From: Alphaproteobacteria bacterium
GTDB lineage: Bacteria; Pseudomonadota; Alphaproteobacteria; Micavibrionales; Micavibrionaceae
Assembly: GCA_030639165.1 (NCBI GenBank)
Contig: DAOWDF010000079.1
Location: forward strand, 1-6,124
DNA: 6,124 bases
Direction of reading: 5' to 3'
Shown here: positions 1-6,048 of the stretch, piece by piece
Layout of the letters: each line of letters begins with the position of its first letter
Position numbering within the stretch: position 1 is the first letter of the stretch
Program-made: the position numbers and the translations under genes
Notes under the pieces: model-generated
Told to the model about the DNA's origin: nothing
The model's database searches: none
The model's input: the letters and a program-made list of their open reading frames with translations, nothing else

Positions 1-462
1 AATATGCACTGGTGGGAAAATCCCCGGTAGTGAAAAAGACGCAACCATTGAGTTCAGTAGGTTTCCCTCTTTAAGCCACACTTCATGCCCTGTTATTAGG
101 TCAGTTGCAATACACACAAATGGATAAGGTAGATCCTTAAACTCCATATCATCGAAGTGAGCGCCTAATACGGACTTTAATTTCTTACCGCCAACAAGGC
201 CAGCGCTACGAACGCGGAAATCAAGGTAAGACAGAATTTTTAAGCGGTTAAGCGATAATGCCCATTCCTCTAATTCATCAAGTTTTCCTGCGAGATAGCA
301 GGCGCCAACAACTGATCCGATTGATGTTCCTGCAATTATTGTTGGATAAATATCGTGACTATTTAGAACTTTTAAAACGCCTATATGTGCAAACCCTCGC
401 GCCATTCCACCGCCTAGGGCTATGGCCAAATCAGGCTGTCCGTTTTTCATGCTAAAAGTCAC
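1..462 (-). CDS. Patatin-like phospholipase (RssA/NTE type), 3' end outside the window
   Basis: Predicted serine lipase/esterase of the patatin family (COG1752, RssA-like), which hydrolyses acyl chains with a Ser-Asp dyad. The 154 codons in view carry the glycine-rich oxyanion-hole motif GGGMARG (residues 17-23, counted from the GTG start), then FAHIGVL, and the nucleophile elbow GTSIG with Ser47. Near the left edge lies SLPGIFPPV, a conserved patatin block. The catalytic Asp (DGG/DGA motif) normally follows shortly after and is outside the window, so an intact active site cannot be confirmed. No signal peptide is seen, so it is probably cytoplasmic or peripheral to the membrane. I chose the GTG at 460-462 because AGGAGA lies 4 nt upstream of it; the in-frame ATG at 448-450 would sit 16 nt from that site. 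An in-frame stop lies 15 nt upstream of the GTG. The gene is divergent from the ABC exporter. Family assignment is firm; substrate unknown. Confidence 0.9.
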   Translation of the reverse strand, partial: MTFSMKNGQPDLAIALGGGMARGFAHIGVLKVLNSHDIYPTIIAGTSIGSVVGACYLAGKLDELEEWALSLNRLKILSYLDFRVRSAGLVGGKKLKSVLGAHFDDMEFKDLPYPFVCIATDLITGHEVWLKEGNLLNSMVASFSLPGIFPPVHI

Positions 463-466
463 TTTA

Positions 467-472
467 TCTCCT
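467..472 (-). promoter_or_regulatory. Ribosome binding site of the patatin gene, favours the GTG start
   Basis: AGGAGA on the minus strand is 4 nt from the GTG at 462 and 16 nt from the in-frame ATG at 450. Only the GTG has normal Shine-Dalgarno spacing, which adds four residues (start-T-F-S) before the ATG-encoded Met. Confidence 0.65.
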
Positions 473-488
473 AAATATTAGTTTAATC

Positions 489-517
489 TTTAATGTAATT
501 ACGTTTTCGATTATAAC
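489..517 (+). promoter_or_regulatory. Possible promoter of the ABC exporter operon
   Basis: TTTAAT (489-494), a 17-nt spacer and TATAAC (512-517) form a weak sigma-70-type match. The implied start near 524 gives a leader of under 20 nt before the ATG at 541. The -10 overlaps the predicted opposite-strand -10 of the patatin gene, so the two promoters could compete or share a regulator. This is inference from motif matching only. Confidence 0.35.
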
Positions 518-538
518 ACATAGGTGTTTATTTAAATA
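510..538 (-). promoter_or_regulatory. Possible promoter of the patatin gene
   Basis: The minus strand carries a perfect TATAAT at 515-510. The matching -35 position, 17 nt upstream, reads TATTTA, which is poor. The implied start near 503 gives a leader of about 40 nt containing the AGGAGA site. The -10 is convincing by itself, but the region is very AT-rich, so chance matches are likely. Confidence 0.4.
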
Positions 539-540
539 TA

Positions 541-2328
541 ATGATGAATGTTGCAGTGCAGAAGAAAATAGAAAATATCCAGAGTAATAAATCACCCACA
601 ATTAGGCTGGTCAAGAGGCTTGTTCGCGATTATCTTTCGCCTTATTTGTGGAAGCTGTTATTAGCCTTGTTCTTCATGGCTTTTGCTGCCTCTATGACGG
701 CTGTTATTGCATCACTTATGCAGCCTATATTGGATGATGTTCTTTCTGGCGGTAAGGAAGAGATGATCCTTCCTGTCGCTATGGCTATCTCCGCTACTTT
801 TGCAATGCGCGGTATTACTACCTATATACATGCTATTTTGATGAATAAGGTCGGTCATTCCATAGTCGCTGATGTGCAAGCGCACTTATTTTCGCATTTT
901 ATGTATTTGGATTTAGCCTTCTTCCACGCAAACCCAAGTGGCCAGTTATTGTCGCGTGTTGTTAATGACGTAAATGTTATGCGTGAAGCCGTTACTGGTA
1001 GCTTAACAGGCCTTGGCAAAAGTGTTTTCACTTTATTATTCCTTGTGGGGGTGATGCTATATCAGGATTGGAAGTTAACATTAGCCTCGTTTATTGTTTT
1101 TCCGTTACTTTCTATTTTTGTGGTTTATATCGGCAAGCGTTTGCGCAAGCTTTCGAAAAGCATTCAAAAAGAATTGGGCGGTATGTCTGATCTTTTATCG
1201 CAGGCATTTCATGGGGTAAGGCTGGTTAAGGCATATTCCATGGAAGCTGTTGAGATCAAAAAAGTTACCCGCGCTATACATATGGTTAGAGATTTAAACA
1301 TCAAATCTGTAAGGATAGCTATGCTTTCAACGCCTGTTAACGATGTTATTGTCGGCATGGTATTTGCTGGCATCATTTCATATGGTGGTTATGAGGTCAT
1401 AGCTGGGCGCACCACAGCAGGCCACTTGGCTGCTTTTATTGCGGCGTTTACTCTGGCCTATGAGCCTATAAAGAAAATATCTAAGCTTAATAATACACTG
1501 CAAATTGGTCTTGGCGCGGCAGAGCGTATATTCGAGATGCTTGATGGTAAGGCTGATATTAAGGATAAGGATGGGGCGAAGGAGTTAGATATCTCTGCAC
1601 CTGATATTATATTTAAAGATGTTGAGTTTTCCTATGAAGGCAGTGATTTAAAAGCACTTAACAAAATTTCTTTAACCGCTTCCTCGGGGCAAGTTACAGC
1701 CTTGGTTGGTGTATCAGGCGGCGGTAAAAGCACAATCATGAATCTTATTCCGCGCTTTTATGATGTAAGCACAGGCGCAATTACCGTTGATGGAAATGAT
1801 CTGCGTGATGTTAGCATCTCATCGTTGCGTAAATCCATTGCCCTTGTTTCGCAAGATATAACTATATTTAATGATAGCGTAATGGAAAATATCCGCTACG
1901 GCTCTCCTGATGCGTCTGATGAAGCCGTATATGTTGCCGCCAAATCCGCCGCAGCCCATGAATTTATAGAAGGGTTTGAGCAAGGCTACGAAACTATAGT
2001 TGGTGAGGAAGGCGTGAAGCTTTCAGGCGGTCAGAAACAGCGCATATCAATTGCCCGCGCTATGCTGCGTGATGCCCCTATATTACTGCTGGATGAGGCT
2101 ACATCTGCGCTTGATAATGAATCAGAGAAATTAGTGCAAGGCGCACTGAAGAAGCTGGAAAAAGGGCGCACAACTCTTGTAATCGCTCACAGGCTTACTA
2201 CTGTTAAACAAGCGGATAAGATTATTGTTCTTGAAAATGGTGAAGTAGTAGAGCAGGGGACTCACGATAGTTTGATGGACGCAAATTCAAGCTATGCCAA
2301 GATGTATAAGTCAGGGCTTACAGGATAA
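541..2328 (+). CDS. msbA: MsbA-type ABC exporter, fused transmembrane and ATPase domains
   Basis: Half-size ABC exporter (595 aa, normal for the family) that should work as a homodimer in the inner membrane. MsbA relatives flip lipid A core or other lipids; the substrate here is not shown by sequence. The six-helix domain spans about residues 35-325, with clear hydrophobic stretches near 36-60, 76-100, 160-175, 179-198, 265-285 and 293-310. The nucleotide-binding domain follows: A-loop Tyr365, Walker A GVSGGGKST (390-398), Q-loop Gln438, signature LSGGQ (494-498), Walker B ILLLD (514-518) with catalytic Glu519, D-loop SALD (522-525) and H-loop His550. All catalytic positions are intact. The start is uncertain by one codon (ATG ATG at 541 and 544). 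Only a weak AGGTG at 522-526 lies upstream, too far for ideal spacing. It is the first gene of a tight rightward run. An unspecific multidrug/lipid exporter is the alternative to true MsbA. Confidence 0.9.
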   Translation: MMNVAVQKKIENIQSNKSPTIRLVKRLVRDYLSPYLWKLLLALFFMAFAASMTAVIASLMQPILDDVLSGGKEEMILPVAMAISATFAMRGITTYIHAILMNKVGHSIVADVQAHLFSHFMYLDLAFFHANPSGQLLSRVVNDVNVMREAVTGSLTGLGKSVFTLLFLVGVMLYQDWKLTLASFIVFPLLSIFVVYIGKRLRKLSKSIQKELGGMSDLLSQAFHGVRLVKAYSMEAVEIKKVTRAIHMVRDLNIKSVRIAMLSTPVNDVIVGMVFAGIISYGGYEVIAGRTTAGHLAAFIAAFTLAYEPIKKISKLNNTLQIGLGAAERIFEMLDGKADIKDKDGAKELDISAPDIIFKDVEFSYEGSDLKALNKISLTASSGQVTALVGVSGGGKSTIMNLIPRFYDVSTGAITVDGNDLRDVSISSLRKSIALVSQDITIFNDSVMENIRYGSPDASDEAVYVAAKSAAAHEFIEGFEQGYETIVGEEGVKLSGGQKQRISIARAMLRDAPILLLDEATSALDNESEKLVQGALKKLEKGRTTLVIAHRLTTVKQADKIIVLENGEVVEQGTHDSLMDANSSYAKMYKSGLTG

Positions 2329-2330
2329 AT

Positions 2331-3152
2331 ATGAATAAATCTTTTGTGACTATATTAATTTTCATTACCCTATTTTACACACTATCAGTTGTTGCATTAT
2401 TCACAATGCAAAGATCAATGATCTATTTTCCTGATAAGTCTAGGCCAGCGCCAGTAAAAGGCGCAGTCATAGCAAAGGTTATAACACAAGATCAGCTACT
2501 ATTGGAAGCTTGGTACTTTCCTGCTTCTATTCCAAGTAAGCCAGTCATAGTTTTCTTTCATGGTAACGCAGGTAATTATGGTGGGCGTTTATTCAAAGCT
2601 CAGCACTATATCGGCGCGGGCTATGGTGTACTTTTGGCAGAGTATCGTGGCTATGGCGGTAATTCAGGATCAGTGAGCGAGCATGGTCTTTACAATGACG
2701 GGCGGGCTTATATTGATTGGCTAGTTAATGAAAAGTCTGTGCAAATTGATAATATAGTGCTTTACGGGGAATCTCTTGGCACTGGCGTTGCTGTGCAAAT
2801 GGCAACTGAATATGACGTAGCGGGGGTAAGTCTCGAAGTTCCGTTTTCAAGCTTGGTAGATGTCGCCTCTAATCAATATCCATTTGCTCCAGTTAAATAT
2901 CTCTTGAAGGACAGATTTATGAGTATTGATAAAATTGCCAAGATTAATGCTCCGCTCCTCATCTTGCACGGACATAAGGATGAAGTTATACCTTTTAAAT
3001 TCGCTAGAAAATTATTTAATAAGGCCGTGGAGCCAAAGAAAATTACAGAGTTTCCTAAAGGAGGGCATAATGATTTATATGATTTATATGATTTTAATGC
3101 CCACACGCATGTGCTTGGTTTTTTAGCTGGAATAGACAGTCATAATAAGTGA
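2331..3152 (+). CDS. Membrane-anchored alpha/beta hydrolase (BEM46/COG1073 type)
   Basis: Serine hydrolase of the alpha/beta fold, 273 aa. Residues 6-26 form one hydrophobic segment, probably an uncleaved signal anchor. The rest is a complete hydrolase domain: oxyanion-side motif FFHGNAGN (75-82), the strand and loop AEYRGYGGNSG (103-113), the nucleophile elbow GESLG with Ser148, the acid Asp217 in HGHKDEVIP, and the base His246 in GGHND. The triad is therefore intact. BEM46/ABHD13 relatives share the HGNAGN, YRGYG and GESLG motifs; their substrates are poorly known (esters, thioesters or lipids). The ATG lies 2 nt after the exporter stop, with AGGA (2322-2325) inside the exporter's last codons at 5-nt spacing, so the two genes are probably co-transcribed and may be translationally coupled. 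A short 9-bp tandem repeat near the end encodes DLYDLYD. The gene ends in consecutive in-frame stops (TGA TAA). Confidence 0.88.
   Translation: MNKSFVTILIFITLFYTLSVVALFTMQRSMIYFPDKSRPAPVKGAVIAKVITQDQLLLEAWYFPASIPSKPVIVFFHGNAGNYGGRLFKAQHYIGAGYGVLLAEYRGYGGNSGSVSEHGLYNDGRAYIDWLVNEKSVQIDNIVLYGESLGTGVAVQMATEYDVAGVSLEVPFSSLVDVASNQYPFAPVKYLLKDRFMSIDKIAKINAPLLILHGHKDEVIPFKFARKLFNKAVEPKKITEFPKGGHNDLYDLYDFNAHTHVLGFLAGIDSHNK
3068..3091 (+). repeat. Short 9-bp tandem repeat in the hydrolase gene
   Basis: The unit GATTTATAT occurs twice in tandem and is followed by a third partial copy, giving the residues DLYDLYD just after the catalytic His246. The unit length is a multiple of three, so copy-number change would add or remove DLY without a frameshift. 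Confidence 0.7.
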
Positions 3153-3170
3153 TAATGTAATATCATTTTT

Positions 3171-3174
3171 GGAG
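3171..3174 (+). promoter_or_regulatory. Ribosome binding site of the CBS-domain gene
   Basis: GGAG lies 8 nt before the ATG at 3183, the best-spaced Shine-Dalgarno site in the rightward gene run. It supports this start for the small downstream protein. Confidence 0.6.
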
Positions 3175-3182
3175 TAATAATA

Positions 3183-3644
3183 ATGCCGTGTCATTCAGCA
3201 ATTGCGAAAAAACATATAACAGCTCTTCCTGATGAGAGCGTGGAAAAAGTTCTAGCCAATATTAAAAAGAACAAGGTGAATGCTTGTGCAATTATAGATG
3301 AGAGCAGCCACTTCCTTGGGCTTTTCTCTATGAAAATATTACTTAAGAATCTTATTCCTGTTTCTGTCGTGGTGGTGGACGGGGTTGAAATAGATGTGAA
3401 AGTTACAGCTGCCCCTGGTGTGGCCAAGCGTTTAGAGAATGCTAAAACACTGGCAGTATCAGAACTCATGGATAGATCCCCAAATACTGTAATGCCCGAC
3501 ACCTCAATATGGGAGGGGGTCAGCTTACTTACTAAACATGGTAGTCCACTTGTTGTTGTGGACAATAACAATAAGTTTCATGGGCTTATAACCTATGATT
3601 CATTGGTAGTTGACCTTGAAAACATGACTACAACAGATAGTTAG
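3183..3644 (+). CDS. Small protein with two CBS domains
   Basis: 153-aa soluble protein made almost entirely of a CBS pair (Bateman module), which in other proteins binds adenine nucleotides or related ligands and controls a partner. CBS1 covers about residues 6-60 (ITALPDESVEKVLANIKKNKVNACAIID, then FLGLFSMKILL). CBS2 covers about 88-145 (VSELMDRSPNTVMPDTSIWEGVSLL, then PLVVVDNNNKFHGLITYDSLV). Between them is an unusual linker of roughly 25 residues (60-86) with a run of Val. There is no catalytic, transport or DNA-binding domain, so it probably acts through a partner protein. The GGAG site and a 30-nt gap from the hydrolase fit operon membership. Nothing in the sequence tells which neighbour, if any, it regulates. 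CBS assignment rests on the repeated G-L-hydrophobic-T/S-x-x-x-L pattern and is good; ligand unknown. Confidence 0.82.
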   Translation: MPCHSAIAKKHITALPDESVEKVLANIKKNKVNACAIIDESSHFLGLFSMKILLKNLIPVSVVVVDGVEIDVKVTAAPGVAKRLENAKTLAVSELMDRSPNTVMPDTSIWEGVSLLTKHGSPLVVVDNNNKFHGLITYDSLVVDLENMTTTDS

Positions 3645-3655
3645 CGGGCTCAGTT

Positions 3656-4240
3656 ATGATGGTAGCAAAAACTAGCTATAAGATTGCTTATTGCTGCTTG
3701 TTTATAGCCTGCGCAGCTTTCTTCCTATTCCTAAATCATAGTAATGCTCAGACTCAGGTAATAAATAATCCTGTAGCGAGCAGTCCCGCCATAAAAACCC
3801 CCCCACCGATTGAGGGTTTTATTCCTAAGAATATCAGAAAGCCTCAAGTTTTAAGTGAGGCGGATATTATTATTGAGAGCGCGAGTGGTGATTCTCACAA
3901 TTACAGGGTCGAGCTGGCAGTAACTGCGCAAGAACAAACCATAGGCATGATGTATCGTGAGGATATTCCTGAAAATACAGGCATGTTATTTTTGTTTAAT
4001 AAGGCGGCCGAGCGCAATTTCTGGATGAAAGATACTGTGGTTCCTCTTGATATTATATTCATACAGAAAAATGGAATTATCGGACATATTCACCAAATGG
4101 CTGAACCTGAAACCCTTGATCATATAAGTTCAAAAGGTAAGGCTATTGCTGTTTTAGAGCTTGCTGGCGGATCAGCCGAGCTTGCGGAAATTAATGTTGG
4201 TGACAGAGTTTTGTATGCTGATTTTTTTAATGTAGAGTAA
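3656..4240 (+). CDS. Exported DUF192 (UPF0127) protein
   Basis: 194-aa protein of the DUF192/COG1430 family, whose biochemical role is not established. Residues 1-31 look like a Sec signal peptide: basic start, hydrophobic core about 11-26, and a possible cleavage after SNA (residue 31). A low-complexity, Pro-rich linker follows to about residue 65. The DUF192 domain spans about 70-190 and shows the hallmarks TIGMMYR (95-101), GMLFLF (109-114), FWMKDTVVPLDIIFI (122-136), the P-E-T block near 151, VLELAGGSAE (167-175) and VGDRV (181-185). The mature protein should be periplasmic. The ATG ATG start has no clear ribosome binding site and lies 11 nt after the CBS gene stop, so coupled translation is possible. 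A C7 run at 3798-3804 lies in the linker. No terminator hairpin follows the stop. Confidence 0.88.
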   Translation: MMVAKTSYKIAYCCLFIACAAFFLFLNHSNAQTQVINNPVASSPAIKTPPPIEGFIPKNIRKPQVLSEADIIIESASGDSHNYRVELAVTAQEQTIGMMYREDIPENTGMLFLFNKAAERNFWMKDTVVPLDIIFIQKNGIIGHIHQMAEPETLDHISSKGKAIAVLELAGGSAELAEINVGDRVLYADFFNVE

Positions 4241-4251
4241 TTTTTTAAATA

Positions 4252-4283
4252 TTGACTTGCTGTTTGTGTTTTCATCGTGTAAA
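4252..4283 (+). promoter_or_regulatory. Probable promoter of tRNA-Pro
   Basis: TTGACT (4252-4257) is a near-consensus -35 box. The -10 region about 17-20 nt downstream (TCGTGTAAA, 4275-4283) is weak. A start near 4290 would place the tRNA about 12 nt into the transcript. The same TTGACTT string recurs after tRNA-Arg at 6049. Confidence 0.45.
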
Positions 4284-4301
4284 ACCCTCCTAATCTTATG
4301 T

Positions 4302-4378
4302 CGGAGCGTGGCGCAGCCTGGTAGCGCACCTGTTTTGGGAACAGGGGGTCGGAGGTTCGAATCCTCTCGCTCCGACCA
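4302..4378 (+). tRNA. tRNA-Pro (anticodon UGG)
   Basis: A 77-nt cloverleaf. The acceptor strand CGGAGCG (4302-4308) pairs with CGCTCCG (4368-4374), followed by discriminator A and an encoded CCA (4376-4378). The anticodon stem CCTGT/ACAGG encloses TTTGGGA, with anticodon TGG at 4336-4338. The T-arm reads GGAGG-TTCGAAT-CCTCT, with one non-Watson-Crick closing position. It reads all or most CCN proline codons, depending on wobble modification. The next gene starts only 20 nt after the CCA. Confidence 0.97.
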
Positions 4379-4398
4379 TAATTGATTGTGATGATTAT

Positions 4399-4953
4399 AT
4401 GATTCCATCTAATGATATACCTAAAGATGAATTATGGAGAGACCTTGTTATCAAGGCTCAATCTGGCGATAAACGCGCATATTCTGAACTTCTTACAGAT
4501 ATTGTTCCTTTCATTAAATCTAGGATTGCCGGCGGACTCGCTAACCCTGATTGGGTTGATGATATAACGCAAGATGTGTTGATGTCGGTTCATAGATCAT
4601 TGAACTCCTATATTCCTGACCGCCCGTTTAAGCCGTGGCTCGGCGCAATTATACAATTTCGCAAAACTGATTTCTTACGCAAGCATTATAAAATCAAGCG
4701 TACAAAAGAGAGCAGCTTGGAAGATGCAGAAATATTTTCAAAAAATGTAACTTTTCCTAGTGGTTATGACGAATTAAGAGATATTGAAGATGCGCTTTGC
4801 TCACTTCCCAAAAAGCAGCGGAAAATTTTTACTATGATAAAGGTTGAGGGTTATAGTGCGAAAGAGGTAGCAAAAGAAATGGAAATGAGTGTCTCGGCTG
4901 TAAAAGTATCAGCGCATAGATCTGCAAAGAAAATGAAGGATATTTTGAGTTAA
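4399..4953 (+). CDS. ECF-type RNA polymerase sigma factor, partner of the NrsF-like protein
   Basis: 184-aa sigma-70 family factor with only regions 2 and 4, as in ECF factors. Region 2 spans about residues 15-95: the core-binding and -10 part includes DDITQDVLMSVHRSLNSY (54-71) and PFKPWLGAIIQFRKTDFLR (76-94). Region 4 spans about 125-180, with SLPKKQRKIF and the helix-turn-helix YSAKEVAKEMEMSVSAVKVSAHRS (152-175). The form (DPxRPFxxWL-like block, followed by an NrsF/DUF1109 gene) resembles the Caulobacter SigF group, which responds to heavy-metal and oxidative stress. The ATG at 4399 is the only good start: the next in-frame Met, at residue 62, would remove much of region 2. No strong ribosome binding site is seen. 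The gene begins 20 nt after tRNA-Pro, leaving no room for its own promoter outside the tRNA. Its stop is 2 nt before the anti-sigma start. Confidence 0.9.
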   Translation: MIPSNDIPKDELWRDLVIKAQSGDKRAYSELLTDIVPFIKSRIAGGLANPDWVDDITQDVLMSVHRSLNSYIPDRPFKPWLGAIIQFRKTDFLRKHYKIKRTKESSLEDAEIFSKNVTFPSGYDELRDIEDALCSLPKKQRKIFTMIKVEGYSAKEVAKEMEMSVSAVKVSAHRSAKKMKDILS

Positions 4954-4955
4954 CA

Positions 4956-5597
4956 ATGAGTAATAAACCAAATATGAAAGATTTAATAGAGGAGCTATCT
5001 GAAGAGCTAACAGAAGTCAAAGTTGTGCGTAATCCACTTGAGCTCTCAATGTTCTGGTCTCTTCTGGCTATTACATATATAGCCGTGGTTATTGTTGTGC
5101 TTGGTGTTCGCGGTGACATTGATCATAAAATACACGACCCTGTATATATATTTGAATTATTGCATGTGATTGCTATCTCGTTAAGCGCAGCGATATGCTC
5201 TTCATGTTTATGTATTCCAGATATTAGGGGGCAAAGATGGATGCTGGCCATTCCTACATCATTGTTCGCTGCCTTCATAACTTGGGTGTCGTTACGTCTA
5301 GGGCTCGAGAGCTATGATATGTCAGGATTTAGTTGGGGGCACTGCCATAGTGATTCTATTGCTTTTGGCGCTATTCCAGCCTTTATGATCTTATTTTTTT
5401 CTATGCGCGGTAAGACTACTCACCCACATATGATGTCATTGATGAATATACTATCTGTTGGTGCTGTGGGATATTTAGGTCTACGCATTACTTGCGCGTC
5501 AGATGATATTGGGCATTTGTTAGGTTTTCATATTTTGCCCTATTTATTATTCGGAATCGTGATAACTATAGTTGGCAAGCGTATTTTTCGCTGGTAA
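4956..5597 (+). CDS. nrsF: NrsF-like (DUF1109) membrane anti-sigma factor
   Basis: 213-aa integral membrane protein with about six hydrophobic segments (near 33-50, 66-86, 96-114, 135-150, 160-177, 188-207) after a 30-residue charged N-terminus that starts MSNKPNMKDLIEELSEELTE. In this family the N-terminal part holds the sigma factor at the membrane. Positive-inside reasoning (RGQR, RGKTTHPH and KRIFRW inside) gives an N-in topology. This puts Cys130 (SWGHCHSD) and Cys180 (LRITCASDD) in periplasmic loops, close to His129, His131 and His187. The GLRITC...D..GH..GFHILP block is typical of DUF1109. Family knowledge: conserved cysteines in Caulobacter NrsF are needed for the metal response. A further CxxCxC cluster (81, 84, 86) lies at the cytoplasmic end of helix 2. 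It is 2 nt downstream of the sigma gene and almost surely co-transcribed. Specific signal unknown. Confidence 0.85.
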   Translation: MSNKPNMKDLIEELSEELTEVKVVRNPLELSMFWSLLAITYIAVVIVVLGVRGDIDHKIHDPVYIFELLHVIAISLSAAICSSCLCIPDIRGQRWMLAIPTSLFAAFITWVSLRLGLESYDMSGFSWGHCHSDSIAFGAIPAFMILFFSMRGKTTHPHMMSLMNILSVGAVGYLGLRITCASDDIGHLLGFHILPYLLFGIVITIVGKRIFRW

Positions 5598-5637
5598 ACT
5601 TATGAACCTATCAATTTTATAGAAGACTGTTAAAATC

Positions 5638-5916
5638 ATGGAAGTTACAATTTATAAACCAGCTAAAAATGCTATGCAGTCGGGGCGTGCTAAGTCTGGT
5701 ATGTGGGTTTTAGAGTATCAATCAGATAGTGATAAGTTTGTAGAGCCTCTTATGGGCTGGACAAGCTCTGATAGTACATTGAATCAGGTTAAACTTGAAT
5801 TCTATACTAGCGATGATGCCATTGCCTTTGCAGGCGACAAGGGGTGGGCTTATACGCTGATTTCTGAGAACTCCCGTAAACTCAAACCTAAAAATTATTC
5901 CGATGCTTTTAAATAA
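5638..5916 (+). CDS. NDUFS4-like accessory subunit of respiratory complex I
   Basis: 92-aa protein of the ETC complex I conserved-region family (PF04800), homologous to the mitochondrial 18-kDa AQDQ/NDUFS4 subunit. It should bind the peripheral arm of NADH:ubiquinone oxidoreductase on the cytoplasmic side, near the NADH-oxidising module. Visible hallmarks are VTIYKPAKNAMQSG (residues 3-16), W23 with LEY, PLMGWTSSDST (37-47), VKLEF (51-55), the AIAFAGDKGWAYTL segment (61-74) and the closing KNYSDAF (85-91). The domain is complete, and the protein is nothing but that domain, as is normal for bacterial members; no transit peptide is present. It lies outside any nuo operon, between the anti-sigma gene (40-nt gap) and tRNA-Arg (53-nt gap). 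A weak AGAAG well upstream is the only ribosome-site candidate. Presence in Alphaproteobacteria is established, including in Paracoccus complex I. Confidence 0.92.
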   Translation: MEVTIYKPAKNAMQSGRAKSGMWVLEYQSDSDKFVEPLMGWTSSDSTLNQVKLEFYTSDDAIAFAGDKGWAYTLISENSRKLKPKNYSDAFK

Positions 5917-5969
5917 AGCTTGATTTTGTTGATCCTTTTATGCATTTTACCGAAGCAATAATATATTGC

Positions 5970-6046
<77 letters not shown>

Positions 6047-6048
6047 TT

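Noticed and set aside
258..455. Rightward 65-codon ORF over the left end
   Set aside because: It is antisense to the clearly conserved patatin domain (GGGMARG, GTSIG) and has no recognisable features of its own.
495..511. ECF-type promoter GTAATT...CGA before the exporter
   Set aside because: The boxes are only about 8 nt apart, far less than the 16-17 nt required.
3191..3571. Leftward 126-codon ORF opposite the CBS gene
   Set aside because: Its Ser/Thr-rich, low-information product mirrors the CBS coding frame, and the rightward frame has clear family motifs and a ribosome binding site.
3656..3730. Possible lipoprotein signal (FIAC, Cys19) in the DUF192 protein
   Set aside because: The Cys sits in the middle of the hydrophobic core with too few hydrophobic residues before it, and the residues do not fit a lipobox. 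A Sec cleavage after SNA fits better.
3791..3823. Hairpin AAAACCC/GGGTTTT resembling an intrinsic terminator
   Set aside because: It lies inside the DUF192 coding sequence, has a 13-nt loop and is followed by only four T bases that are already part of the stem. The reading frame continues through it.
4120..4408. Two leftward ORFs crossing the tRNA-Pro gene
   Set aside because: They run through a certain tRNA gene. The segment reading SNLRPPVPKTGALPG is a well-known kind of false protein produced by translating tRNA antisense.
5920..5966. Promoter for tRNA-Arg built from TTGATT or TTGATC and TAATAT
   Set aside because: The spacers are far too long (24 nt or more) and the -10 would end about 5 nt before the mature tRNA.
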